Source: an uncultured Sediminicola sp.
GTDB lineage: Bacteria; Bacteroidota; Bacteroidia; Flavobacteriales; Flavobacteriaceae
Direction of reading: 5' to 3'
Assembly: GCA_938039345.1 (NCBI GenBank)
Contig: CALHVB010000104.1
Coordinates: forward strand, 1 to 14,073
Length of the DNA: 14,073 nt
The notes under the pieces are model-generated. The model saw only the letters and a list, made by a program, of their open reading frames with translations, searched no databases and was not told the DNA's origin. This document shows positions 1-8,322 of this stretch, piece by piece; positions within the stretch are counted from its first letter, which is position 1; the number at the start of each line of letters is the position of its first letter. The translations under genes and the position numbers were made by a program.

Positions 1-1
1 C

Positions 2-3000
2 TTTAATAATACTATTGTGGTATTAGAGCCTCAGGATTTTTTAGACTGTATTGCAGAAGGAGAACCAAATTATGATGCAACAGCAGATTACGATCAAGAT
101 GGTTATACAAATGTAGACGAGGCAAATAATAATACAGATGCATGTAATGGAGGTTCGCAACCCAATGATTTTGATAAAGCAGTAGGGGGGATTTTAATAT
201 CTGATTTAAATGATAATGATGATGATAATGATGGTGTTTTAGATAAGGATGATGTAATGCAGCTTGGTAATATAAACTCTAGTACAGATGCATTTACTAT
301 CCCAGTTGTTAATGAATTGTTTTCTGATACAAATCTTGGAGGGTATTTAGGTTTGGGCTTTACAGGAATGATGAATAATGGAGCCCCTAATCCTAATTGG
401 TTAAATTGGTTAGATAGAAGAGGAGATTCCGCAGACCCTAACCCTAATGATATTTTAGGAGGTGCAATTGGAGCTATGACCATGCAAATGACCTCAGGAA
501 CAGCTTTAGGTACTGCTAATACACAGGAAAAAGCTTTTCAATATGGTGTACAAGTAAATCAGAACTCTGGTATTGTTACAGTTTCTGGAGGAATTGTTAA
601 TTTTAATGCACCATTACAATTGTATGGTAATTCAGCAGCACCACAAGGAGAATTAGGTTTTTATATAGGAGAAGGAACGCAAAGTAATTATATAAAATTT
701 GTAATACATCCATCTAAGATAATAGCATTACAAGAAATAGACGATATACCACAAATAGCCGTAGAAACTTTAATTCCTAATGTAGAAAGACCTAATGGAG
801 AAATACAGTTTTATTTTGAAATAAATACTGCCACGGGAGAAGTTAGTTTAGAATATGTTTTTGATAATAAACAGCGAGAAGTTTTAGGTGTTATTCAGGC
901 AGAAGGGGTTATTTTAGATGCTATTCAGCAAAATGATAAAGCATTATTAGTAGGACTTATAGGAACATCAAATCAAGAAGGAGTAGAATTAGAGGGAACA
1001 TGGGATTTTTTAAATGTTACAAAAGATAACAATTCAAATCAAGAAGCTGAGGTTTTATATCGTGTAAATGCAGGAGGAGCTAAAATTTTAGCTATTGATG
1101 ATGATATTGATTGGGAAGCAGATACTAAAAGTAATAACTCTGTTTATTTAGTAGCGCCAGGAACTAATGCCACAACAGGTTTTTCAATGAATAGTTATAC
1201 TACCTCAGTAGATTTAACAAAAGTTCCAGAAAGTATATATAATACTGAGCGTTGGACAGGAACTACCGCATCAAATATGACCTATTCTTTTCCTGTTGAA
1301 CAACCAGGTAATTATGAAGTCCGTTTGTATATGGGTAATGGGTTTTCTGGTACATCAAGTGCAGGGGAACGAATTTTTGATGTAGCGATAGAAGGTCAAG
1401 TTTTTACAGACTTTGATAATATAGATTTATCTGGGACATATGGTCACCAAGTAGGAACAGTTATTAGTAATCTAGTAACAGTGTCTGATGGAGCTATAGA
1501 TATTTCATTTATTCATGGTGTAGAAAATCCTTTAATTAATGGAATAGAAATAATTGGCAATAGTATTATTGAAGAAAATACAATTGAAGTTACTGCAATA
1601 GATAATCAATTTAATACTTTAGGAGATGTTTTAAATGGTAGTTTAGCAGTAGTAGCAACTGGAGGAGATGGTAATTTAAGTTATAGTGCCGTGGGTCTTC
1701 CAAATGGCGTATTTATAGAGCCAACAAATGGTCAAATAGGAGGGGAAATAGCATTAGATGTTATTACAAGTGAACCTTATAATGTTATTGTTACAGTAGA
1801 TGATAGTGATGCCAATACAGAAGATGCTAAAACAATAAGCTTTATATGGACTATTGAAGAGAATACAATTGAAGTTGTAGCAATAGATAACCAAGTTAGT
1901 ACTATAGGAGATATTTTAGACGGTAGTTTGGTAGCAATGGCAACCGGAGGGGATGGTAATTTAAGTTATAGTGCAGTTGGTCTTCCTAGCGGTGTATTTA
2001 TAGAGCCAACCAATGGCCAAATAGTAGGGGAAATAGCATTAGATGTTATTACAAGTGAGCCTTATAATGTTATAGTTACAGTAGATGATAGTGATTCAAA
2101 TACTTTAGATGCTAAAACAATAAGTTTTACATGGACTATTGAAGAGAAAAGTGTAGAGCAAACTTCATTAATTATCGAAGCTGAGGATTTTGATACAACA
2201 GGAGGAACATTTAATGATGCTTTTGCAGGTGGTCCAGGGCTTGGAGTAAATGCTGTAGATAATATAATTAATTATGTTAATAGTGGAGATTATGCTATTT
2301 ATACTATCGAGGTTCCACAAACAGGAAATTATAATGTTGAATATATTATTTCAACTCCCTCTGATAATGCGCAAATTCAGTTTGTAGTAGATGGCACTGT
2401 AGTTGATACCAGAGATATTCCAAATAATGGATCTTGGAATAATTATACTTCTATATCAGCAAGTACAATTAATTTAATTGAGGGTATTCATACGATTCAA
2501 ATTAATGCTTCAGGTTCAAATATATGGCAATGGAATTTAGATAAAATTGTGCTCACAAAATTAGAAGAAGAAAATGAAATTATATTAGAATCAATTGCTA
2601 ATCAGACTAATAGCGTTGGGGATATTTTAGACGGTAGTTTAATAGCAGTAGCAACTGGAGGAGATGGTAATTTAAGTTATAGTGCTATTGGTCTTCCTAG
2701 CGGTGTATTTATAGAGCCAACCAATGGCCAAATAGGAGGAGAAATAGCATTAGATGTCATTATAAGTGACCCCTATACTGTTATTGTTACAGTAGATGAT
2801 AATGATACTAATACAGAAGATGACAAAACAACAATCTTCACATGGACTATTCAAGAAAATGAAATAGAAGTTGTAGCAATAGATAACCAAGTTAGTACTA
2901 TAGGGGATATTTTAGACGGTAGTTTAGTAGCAATGGCAACCGGAGGAGATGGTAATTTAAGTTATAGTGCTGTTGGTCTTCCTAGTGGTGTATTTATAGA

Positions 3001-3823
3001 GCCAACCAATGGCCAAATAGGAGGAGAAATAGCATTAGATGCTATTGTAAATGAGCCATACAATGTTATTATTACTGTGGATGATAGTGATGCTAATACA
3101 AACGATGCCAGAACAATAAGTTTTACTTGGACTATTGAAGAAATTCTGGTAATTCCTAATCCTACAGTAGCTGTTACAAGTTATGTTTTAATAGATGCAG
3201 ATTCGGATATTGATTTGTTTACAATAACCGATGGTATGGAAATAGCAATAGAAAGCTTACCAACTTTAAATTTAAGTATAAGAGCAGAAGTTGCCGAAGA
3301 TACAGAAAGTGTATCTATGAACCTTACTGGGGCATTTACAACAAGTAGAGTAGAAAGTTTTGCGCCTTTTGCTTTATTTGGAGATGTAAATAATGGGACT
3401 GATTATGTAGGAAGACCTTTTTTAGCAGGAGAGTATACAATAAATTCACAATCATTTTCGGGAAAATCTTTAACAGGTGATCAAGGAGTAGGCTTATCGG
3501 TAGATTTTACAATTATAGATACTTCTATATCTACATCGTTATTAGCTAAAGGTATAGAGGTTAAGGCTCCAATAATGAAGGTATACCCAAACCCAATAAT
3601 AAATAATGAGGTTACTATTAGCTTTAATTCATCAGTTGTGTTAAAAAGAGTTTTAATTTTTGATAGTAGTGGAAAGTTGATAGAAACATTTAATCCAAAT
3701 ACAATAAAAGGCGGACAAACTTCTTACAGCATTGATGTAGATTATTTAATGTCAGGAATATATTCTTTACAGGTTATGGATATTAATGGTATTACTTATT
3801 CTAAGAGAATTATAAAAAATTAG
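2..3823 (+). CDS. Large T9SS-secreted multi-domain carbohydrate-binding protein (5'-truncated by window edge)
   Basis: The frame is open to the left edge, so the real start lies upstream; the GTG at 17 is not a convincing start. Visible domains in order: an EF-hand-like Ca loop DYDQDGYTNVDE (nt 86-121) and an acidic thrombospondin-3-like stretch (about 202-253); a jelly-roll lectin-like region (about 290-1020); a malectin domain beginning VLYRVNAGG (1052-1558); two 95-residue putative Ig repeats (1577-2146); a CBM6 beginning near IIEAEDF (2165-2560); two more Ig repeats (2573-3142); an unassigned beta-rich domain (about 3149-3522); and a type A T9SS sorting domain starting MKVYPNP (3575-3820). 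By family knowledge such proteins are exported by Sec, carried by T9SS and anchored to or released from the cell surface, where they bind or degrade polysaccharides. No catalytic domain is visible; one may lie upstream. Polysaccharide binding is well supported, but substrate and enzyme activity cannot be given. Confidence 0.9.
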   Translation, partial: FNNTIVVLEPQDFLDCIAEGEPNYDATADYDQDGYTNVDEANNNTDACNGGSQPNDFDKAVGGILISDLNDNDDDNDGVLDKDDVMQLGNINSSTDAFTIPVVNELFSDTNLGGYLGLGFTGMMNNGAPNPNWLNWLDRRGDSADPNPNDILGGAIGAMTMQMTSGTALGTANTQEKAFQYGVQVNQNSGIVTVSGGIVNFNAPLQLYGNSAAPQGELGFYIGEGTQSNYIKFVIHPSKIIALQEIDDIPQIAVETLIPNVERPNGEIQFYFEINTATGEVSLEYVFDNKQREVLGVIQAEGVILDAIQQNDKALLVGLIGTSNQEGVELEGTWDFLNVTKDNNSNQEAEVLYRVNAGGAKILAIDDDIDWEADTKSNNSVYLVAPGTNATTGFSMNSYTTSVDLTKVPESIYNTERWTGTTASNMTYSFPVEQPGNYEVRLYMGNGFSGTSSAGERIFDVAIEGQVFTDFDNIDLSGTYGHQVGTVISNLVTVSDGAIDISFIHGVENPLINGIEIIGNSIIEENTIEVTAIDNQFNTLGDVLNGSLAVVATGGDGNLSYSAVGLPNGVFIEPTNGQIGGEIALDVITSEPYNVIVTVDDSDANTEDAKTISFIWTIEENTIEVVAIDNQVSTIGDILDGSLVAMATGGDGNLSYSAVGLPSGVFIEPTNGQIVGEIALDVITSEPYNVIVTVDDSDSNTLDAKTISFTWTIEEKSVEQTSLIIEAEDFDTTGGTFNDAFAGGPGLGVNAVDNIINYVNSGDYAIYTIEVPQTGNYNVEYIISTPSDNAQIQFVVDGTVVDTRDIPNNGSWNNYTSISASTINLIEGIHTIQINASGSNIWQWNLDKIVLTKLEEENEIILESIANQTNSVGDILDGSLIAVATGGDGNLSYSAIGLPSGVFIEPTNGQIGGEIALDVIISDPYTVIVTVDDNDTNTEDDKTTIFTWTIQENEIEVVAIDNQVSTIGDILDGSLVAMATGGDGNLSYSAVGLPSGVFIEPTNGQIGGEIALDAIVNEPYNVIITVDDSDANTNDARTISFTWTIEEILVIPNPTVAVTSYVLIDADSDIDLFTITDGMEIAIESLPTLNLSIRAEVAEDTESVSMNLTGAFTTSRVESFAPFALFGDVNNGTDYVGRPFLAGEYTINSQSFSGKSLTGDQGVGLSVDFTIIDTSISTSLLAKGIEVKAPIMKVYPNPIINNEVTISFNSSVVLKRVLIFDSSGKLIETFNPNTIKGGQTSYSIDVDYLMSGIYSLQVMDINGITYSKRIIKN
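1577..2146 (+). repeat. Tandem pair of 285-nt coding repeats (Ig-like, copies 1 and 2)
   Basis: Copy 1 is 1577-1861 and copy 2 is 1862-2146, directly abutting and each exactly 95 codons. The core protein pattern is IEVxAIDNQ, GDxLxGSL, ATGGDGNLSYSAVGLP, GVFIEPTNGQI, then TVDDSD and WTIEE, which resembles putative Ig domains of the He_PIG type. Copy 2 has IVGEIALD where the other copies have IGGEIALD. Confidence 0.93.
2573..3142 (+). repeat. Tandem pair of 285-nt coding repeats (Ig-like, copies 3 and 4)
   Basis: Copy 3 is 2573-2857 and copy 4 is 2858-3142, again exactly 95 codons each with no indels relative to copies 1 and 2. Copy 4 is nearly identical in DNA to copy 2 over roughly its first 185 nt. 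Copy 3 differs at its start (ILESIANQTNSVGD) but shares about 40 nt identical to copy 2 around its GVFIEPTNGQ codons. The pair is separated from copies 1 and 2 by the CBM6 domain. Confidence 0.93.
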
Positions 3824-3843
3824 ATGATAGGTAATATAAACAC

Positions 3844-3882
3844 TATTCTTTTACAAGCATTCCTAATGCTTGTAAAAGAATA
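3844..3882 (+). terminator. Strong intrinsic terminator of the T9SS protein gene
   Basis: A perfect 17-bp inverted repeat (3844-3860 and 3866-3882) with a 5-nt loop, TCCTA, lies 20 nt after the stop codon and is followed closely by a T-rich tract (from about 3890). This is a good rho-independent terminator for rightward transcription. Confidence 0.85.
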
Positions 3883-3987
3883 AAGGATATTTTTTAATTA
3901 TTACAACTATGTATGTTTAAAAAAATGTTCTGCGTTGGGAGTGTAAATTAAAGCTAAAAAGTATTGATACTAAATATCAAAAAAAAC

Positions 3988-4026
3988 AAAAATCCGAGAA
4001 ATGAATATATCAAATCTCGGATTTTT
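3988..4026 (-). terminator. Intrinsic terminator after dnaN (possibly bidirectional)
   Basis: A perfect 12-bp inverted repeat (3988-3999 and 4015-4026, arm AAAAATCCGAGA) encloses a 15-nt loop. It starts 37 nt after the dnaN stop. Read on the minus strand the stem ends in T5 and is followed by G and then a T-run (3986 downwards), as in an intrinsic terminator. Its T tail on the plus strand also allows termination of rightward reads. Confidence 0.82.
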
Positions 4027-4062
4027 ATTATATCTAAAGTAATATGTTTCTAAGTATACTTT

Positions 4063-5181
4063 TTAGCTATTTAGCATAACTGGCATTACTAACATTGTTA
4101 CGTGCTCACCTTCATCTAAACCATCTATAGGAGTTAAAATACCAGCCCTATTAGGTAAACTCATTTCTAAAGAAATATCGTCGCAATTAAGGTTATTAAG
4201 CATTTCTGTTAAAAAACGAGAGTTAAATCCAATTTGCATATCGTCTCCTTGGTAAGAACAAGTTAAACGTTCTTCTGCTTTGTTACTATAATCTAAATCT
4301 TCGGCAGATATATTTAGTTCTGCACCCGCAATTTTTAATCGTATTTGGTGTGTTGTTTTATTAGAGAATATAGAAACACGTTTTACAGAGCTTAAAAACT
4401 GATTTCTAGCAATTGATAATACGTTTGGATTCTCTTTTGGTATAACAGCATCATAGTTAGGATACTTACCATCTATAAGCCTGCATATAAGTTCTGTACT
4501 TTCAAAACTAAACTTAGCATTACTTTCATTATATTCAATAGTAACGTCAGACTCGCTACCTGCTAAAATTCCCTTTAATAAATTTAAAGGTTTTTTTGGC
4601 ATTATAAATTCTGCTACTTGCGATGCAGTAATATCTGTACGTTGGTATTTTACTAGTTTGTGTGCATCTGTAGCAACAAAAGTTAAGCTCTCTGGAGAAA
4701 ACTGAAAGAAAACACCACTCATTACTGGTCTTAAATCGTCGTTACCAGCAGCAAAAATTGTTTTGTTAATAGCAGTAGCAAAAATATCACCAAGGATAGT
4801 AGTAGAGCTAGGGTTAGATAATTCTACCGCCTTTGGAAATTCAGCACCATCAGCATATGCTAATGCATATTTACCGTGGTTAGAACTAATCTCTACCGTA
4901 TTGTTTTCTTCTACAACAAATGTTAAAGGTTGTTCCGGAAATGTTTTTAATGTTTCTAATAAAAGCTTTGCAGGAACAGCAATTACTCCTTCGTTATCAG
5001 ATTCTACATCTAATACAGAACTCATTGTTGTCTCTAAATCAGAAGCAGAAACGGTAAGTTTGTTTTGTTGTAAATCGAAAAGAAAATTATCAAGAATAGG
5101 AAGTGTATTACTGTTATTAATAACGCCTCCTAAAACTTGTAATTGTTTTAATAAATAAGTACTAGATACTATGAATTTCAT
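4063..5181 (-). CDS. dnaN: DNA polymerase III beta subunit (sliding clamp)
   Basis: 372 residues, the normal length for the bacterial beta clamp. The protein starts MKFIVSSTYLLKQLQVLGGVI and ends in VMPVMLNS, matching the family's N-terminal beta strand/helix and its C-terminal MPM-type hydrophobic tail. Motifs typical of the family include LPILDNFLF, the DLET of the first domain, GKY in domain 1, FVATDAHKL near the middle and LICRLIDGKYPNYDAVIP at the domain 2/3 boundary. The ring-shaped dimer encircles DNA and tethers the replicative polymerase. It lies 154 nt downstream of gldG on the same strand and could be partly co-transcribed, but a weak promoter-like element sits in the gap. A clear terminator follows. 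The ATG start fits the family exactly. Confidence 0.98.
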   Translation of the reverse strand: MKFIVSSTYLLKQLQVLGGVINNSNTLPILDNFLFDLQQNKLTVSASDLETTMSSVLDVESDNEGVIAVPAKLLLETLKTFPEQPLTFVVEENNTVEISSNHGKYALAYADGAEFPKAVELSNPSSTTILGDIFATAINKTIFAAGNDDLRPVMSGVFFQFSPESLTFVATDAHKLVKYQRTDITASQVAEFIMPKKPLNLLKGILAGSESDVTIEYNESNAKFSFESTELICRLIDGKYPNYDAVIPKENPNVLSIARNQFLSSVKRVSIFSNKTTHQIRLKIAGAELNISAEDLDYSNKAEERLTCSYQGDDMQIGFNSRFLTEMLNNLNCDDISLEMSLPNRAGILTPIDGLDEGEHVTMLVMPVMLNS

Positions 5182-5243
5182 TATTCGTATAGTTTTATAT
5201 CGTATTTCTTTTTGCTATTTGTTTCCGTAAAAATGAATGTATA

Positions 5244-5278
5244 ATTGTTCAATATTCAATATTACAAAATAGAACAAT
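5244..5278. repeat. Short inverted repeat in the dnaN leader
   Basis: ATTGTTC (5244-5250) and GAACAAT (5272-5278) form a 7-bp inverted repeat 21 nt apart, 63 nt upstream of the dnaN start. The spacer is AT-rich with repeated AATATT. It may be a protein-binding site or a chance repeat. Confidence 0.3.
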
Positions 5279-5288
5279 CACATACTAA

Positions 5289-5324
5289 CAAAGGTATTTT
5301 AAAAGTCCTTTTTAAGAAAACAAA
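5289..5324 (-). promoter_or_regulatory. Possible dnaN promoter, Bacteroidetes type
   Basis: On the minus strand TACCTTTG (5296-5289) matches the -7 consensus TAnnTTTG. A TTTG (5324-5321) lies 24 nt upstream of it, slightly longer than the usual 17-23 nt. This would give a leader of about 100 nt. Confidence 0.4.
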
Positions 5325-5335
5325 CTTATTAACAG

Positions 5336-7000
5336 CTATGCACCATATTTTTTCTTTCTAAAGTAATAAAAAACGAATCCGAATAGAAGCGTTAATATTA
5401 CGGGAAGCCCAATATTAACAAGCTGCCATTTAGTTTTATGTGCTGTTATTTTTTTTGCGTCTAAAAATGGAATGCTTACTTTTTTTGTACGAATGTTTAT
5501 AAGTCCTTTATCGTCTAAAAGGTAATTAATGCTATTTATTAAAAATTCTTTGTTACCGTAAAAGTTATTTGTCCACTTATCATAGCCTAATTCTAAAGGT
5601 CTACCATTTTTAGTTTGGTTTTTTATAACATCACCATCTGCAATTACTAACATTTTGTTGGCAGTTCCTTTTTCTTTTTGTCCGTTTAAAGTAAGGGGTT
5701 TAACTCTGTTGGTAAAAGCAGAGTTAAATTCTCCTTCTATTAAAACGGCTAAAGGATTGTTTCCTTTATTAAATAGCTCTTTTTTAGGAGGGGTATTAAT
5801 ACTATTTAAATTAATTTCTTTAGGTGTTCCCTCTGTTTTAGATAAAGGAGAACTCCAGTACAACACTGTTTTTTTATTACTGTTTGCTAGGGTATCTATA
5901 GTATTTGCAAATTGAAAACGTACCGCTTCTAAATTGTTGTTTATAGAATGATTGTTTCTAGAGAAAACCATAGGATTGTATAACCAAGGAACAGGATTGT
6001 ATTGCGAATTATTTCCTTCACCATCAGCTAAAACAATTTGGGTAAAATACATATCGTTTACTAGCACAGGATTAATACGTACTCCATATTTAAAGAAAAA
6101 ATCCTTTAAATTTAAATCTCTAGGAAAAGCCAAAGCGCTTCCTTTTTCATTAAACAAATTTTCTAATTCTATGGCTACTTGATCTATTAGCCAAATAGAT
6201 TTTCCTCCATTTATAATATACTGATCTAAAACATATTTTTCTTTATCTGTAAAAGCTTCGGTAGGCTTTGCAATAAGAGCTAAATCATAAGCCTTTAATT
6301 GGTCTAGTACTTTTTGCGCGTTACTAGCTACAGAGTCTAATGTAATAGCACCAATATTATAATATTCACGAATAGAGGTTAAGAAATCGGCTATTTGTAT
6401 ATCGGCTAACTCTCCGTTACCCTTAATTACGGCTACACGCTTTTTTTCTTTAATGTTTAGTTTGTTAAAGGCATCGGCAAAAGCATATTCTAAATGTTGT
6501 ATAGAGTTGGTAACACGTTCTTCTGTAGATGCGCCTAACTTATTTTTAAGCAAAGGAACTTTTACGGTTTTATTATTATGGTTTACCATTGCCCAAGGAA
6601 ATACTATTTCCTGAGATACTTTACCATTGTCTTCTACCGTAATATTGGCAGGTTTTAATCCTAAGCCTTGTAATTCTGCCATTACTTTTTCGGTATTACT
6701 ACCATCACCTAAAGGATTAACAAAATTAAATTTTATCAATTTGTTTTCAGAAGCAAACTCTTCTAATAACTGTTTTGTTTCTATTTTTAACTTGGCAAAT
6801 TCTGCTGGTAGGTTACCGTCTAATAACACATCAATGATAACAGGGCTATAGAATTTATCTACCGAATTTATTGCAGGCTTAGATAAGGTATACCTTTTGT
6901 CTTCTGTTAAATCAAATCGAGTATACAAGTAATTTGCAACTACATTTACTAATAATAGCGCAATAAAAGCTTTAGCTATGGTTATTATTTTATTTTTCAT
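5336..7000 (-). CDS. gldG: Gliding motility-associated ABC transporter substrate-binding protein GldG
   Basis: 554 residues, the usual length for GldG. An N-terminal membrane segment (about residues 7-27) is followed by the family's RFDLTEDKRYTLS motif, a large extracytoplasmic region of the ABC-transporter auxiliary type, and a C-terminal membrane segment (about 529-546) ending in basic FRKKKYGA. In Flavobacterium johnsoniae GldA (ATPase), GldF and GldG form an ABC transporter-like complex needed for gliding; the transported substrate is unknown. The ATG overlaps the gldF stop by one base (TAATG), so translation is probably coupled. No gldA lies in the window. The assignment rests on the terminal motifs, the length and the gldF linkage. 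Confidence 0.95.
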   Translation of the reverse strand: MKNKIITIAKAFIALLLVNVVANYLYTRFDLTEDKRYTLSKPAINSVDKFYSPVIIDVLLDGNLPAEFAKLKIETKQLLEEFASENKLIKFNFVNPLGDGSNTEKVMAELQGLGLKPANITVEDNGKVSQEIVFPWAMVNHNNKTVKVPLLKNKLGASTEERVTNSIQHLEYAFADAFNKLNIKEKKRVAVIKGNGELADIQIADFLTSIREYYNIGAITLDSVASNAQKVLDQLKAYDLALIAKPTEAFTDKEKYVLDQYIINGGKSIWLIDQVAIELENLFNEKGSALAFPRDLNLKDFFFKYGVRINPVLVNDMYFTQIVLADGEGNNSQYNPVPWLYNPMVFSRNNHSINNNLEAVRFQFANTIDTLANSNKKTVLYWSSPLSKTEGTPKEINLNSINTPPKKELFNKGNNPLAVLIEGEFNSAFTNRVKPLTLNGQKEKGTANKMLVIADGDVIKNQTKNGRPLELGYDKWTNNFYGNKEFLINSINYLLDDKGLINIRTKKVSIPFLDAKKITAHKTKWQLVNIGLPVILTLLFGFVFYYFRKKKYGA

Positions 7001-7731
7001 TACGCGTTCATTGTTTTTAGTTGTACAACAGTTAAAAACAAAAAGAAAGCAGTAATACTTCCAAAATAAATAACGTCTCTGGTATCTATAACACCTCTGG
7101 CAATACTGTTAAAATGAGCTTTCATTCCTAAGCTTTGAATAAAGATAGCTATGTTTCCGTTCGAAAATAAAGTTGCTATACTATTAAAGCCATAATAAAG
7201 TACAAAACAGAGTGCAATACTAATGATAAAAGCTACAATTTGATTTTCTGTTAAGGTAGATGCAAACAAGCCCACCGAAGTATAGCTAGCAATTAATAAT
7301 AATAAGCCAAAATATGAGCCAATAACTAAACCTAAATCTAAATTGCCAGTTTCTGTACCCAATTCGGAAATACAATACACATACAAAAATGTAGGTATAA
7401 TTGCAATTAAAGCAAGTACTAATGTACCTGTAAATTTACCTAAAACGGTTTCCCAAGTGCTTAATGGCTTTATAAATAAAAGTTCTAAGGTTCCTAGTTT
7501 TTTTTCTTCGGAAAAACTTTTCATGGTAATTGCTGGTATAAGAAATAGAAACACCCAGGGCGCTAATAAAAAGAACTTACTTAAATCAGCAAAACCATAT
7601 TCAAAAATGTTAAATTCTCCTTTAAAAACCCATAAAAATAATCCGTTTAAAATAAGGAAAAGCCCAATAATTAAATATCCAATGGGCGATGTAAAAAATG
7701 ATTGTATTTCTCGTTTAAATATGGCAAGCAT
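7000..7731 (-). CDS. gldF: Gliding motility-associated ABC transporter permease GldF
   Basis: 243 residues, largely hydrophobic with about six membrane segments. The start MLAIFKREIQSFFTSPIGYL is typical of ABC-2 type permeases, as is the cytoplasmic motif SFSEEKKLGTLELLFIKPLS after the second membrane segment, which is the usual ATPase-coupling loop. By family knowledge it is the inner-membrane permease of the GldAFG gliding transporter. It overlaps gldG by one base, and a very good promoter sits 28 nt before its start, so gldFG forms its own transcription unit, perhaps reading on into dnaN. The ATG at 7731 is the natural start because the protein begins with the conserved LAIFKRE segment. 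Confidence 0.95.
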   Translation of the reverse strand: MLAIFKREIQSFFTSPIGYLIIGLFLILNGLFLWVFKGEFNIFEYGFADLSKFFLLAPWVFLFLIPAITMKSFSEEKKLGTLELLFIKPLSTWETVLGKFTGTLVLALIAIIPTFLYVYCISELGTETGNLDLGLVIGSYFGLLLLIASYTSVGLFASTLTENQIVAFIISIALCFVLYYGFNSIATLFSNGNIAIFIQSLGMKAHFNSIARGVIDTRDVIYFGSITAFFLFLTVVQLKTMNA

Positions 7732-7758
7732 ACTTTTTTAATTTTTGGTTGCGGTATA

Positions 7759-7788
7759 CAAAATTAATGTTCTTTAAGTTTATACCAA
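7759..7788 (-). promoter_or_regulatory. gldFG promoter, Bacteroidetes -33/-7 type
   Basis: On the minus strand TTG (7788-7786), a 19-nt spacer and TAATTTTG (7766-7759) match the flavobacterial TTG-N19-TAnnTTTG consensus exactly. Transcription would start near 7752, giving a leader of about 20 nt before the gldF ATG. Confidence 0.75.
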
Positions 7789-7847
7789 GTTATTAATACT
7801 TGTGTTTAAATATCTATATATTTTAATCTATAACTTACTTTCGTGTT

Positions 7848-8285
7848 TTATTCTAATAATTTTTTATGCGCATTAGAGGTATAATGTTGGTTTGTATAGT
7901 TGCTTTTTTTTAGCACAGTATCTTTTTTCTTTTCAAAATCAATATCAAAAATACTATAGTCAGATTTTGCAATAGTTAATTCAAAACAGTCTTTTAAATT
8001 AATATTATGTTTTTTAATACTTCCATTAGGCAAATGTTTTATTTTGTTAAATACGGTATCGTTTTTTATGAAAAAAAAATATACGATATCTTTTTTAGCT
8101 GTTTTTCCATCAAACGCATTGGTGTCTATTTTTTCAACCATTCCATAGGCTTTAAAAGAACCTTCATCAAATTTTAAATTACGTATTTGTTTGTATACAT
8201 AAATACATAATAAAAATACCGATATAGAAATTAAGCTATAAAATATGTATTTGTTTGATTTGCTTTTGGGACTATTTTTTGTCAT
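7848..8285 (-). CDS. Small membrane-anchored protein of unknown function
   Basis: 145 residues, not recognised. A short basic N-terminus (KNSPKSKSNK) precedes one hydrophobic segment (about residues 13-31), so the protein is probably anchored in the inner membrane with a C-terminal domain of about 110 residues outside the cytoplasm. That domain is rich in Lys, Asp and Phe and has one Cys in the segment LKDCFEL. No lipobox and no known enzymatic motif can be seen. It lies 37 nt downstream of the DUF62 gene on the same strand, so the two are probably one operon; the following gldF has its own promoter. A run of nine T in its coding strand (8079-8071) encodes part of YFFF. Start ATG at 8285 is the first in frame and precedes the membrane segment. 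Confidence 0.75.
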   Translation of the reverse strand: MTKNSPKSKSNKYIFYSLISISVFLLCIYVYKQIRNLKFDEGSFKAYGMVEKIDTNAFDGKTAKKDIVYFFFIKNDTVFNKIKHLPNGSIKKHNINLKDCFELTIAKSDYSIFDIDFEKKKDTVLKKSNYTNQHYTSNAHKKLLE

Positions 8286-8322
8286 TTAATATTTTAAAGT
8301 GTATTTGTATAGAAGTGTATTT

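Noticed and set aside
103..483. Antisense open frame inside the large secreted protein gene
   Set aside because: No protein-like features; the opposite strand encodes Ca-binding and lectin-like domains continuous with the downstream protein.
4763..5158. Open frame antisense to dnaN
   Set aside because: Shadow of a highly conserved gene; low-complexity Ser/Thr/Asn/Cys composition and no promoter.
5299..5315. AT-only hairpin TTAAAA/TTTTAA after gldG
   Set aside because: Six A-T pairs only; expected by chance in such AT-rich DNA, so not called a gldG terminator.
5655..7741. Several plus-strand open frames opposite gldG and gldF
   Set aside because: They lie wholly or almost wholly over confidently assigned genes and show no recognisable domain.
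8071..8079. Run of nine identical bases inside the small membrane protein gene, as a possible phase-variation tract
   Set aside because: Single short A/T run in an AT-rich genome, frame intact and in mid-gene; no sign of switching.
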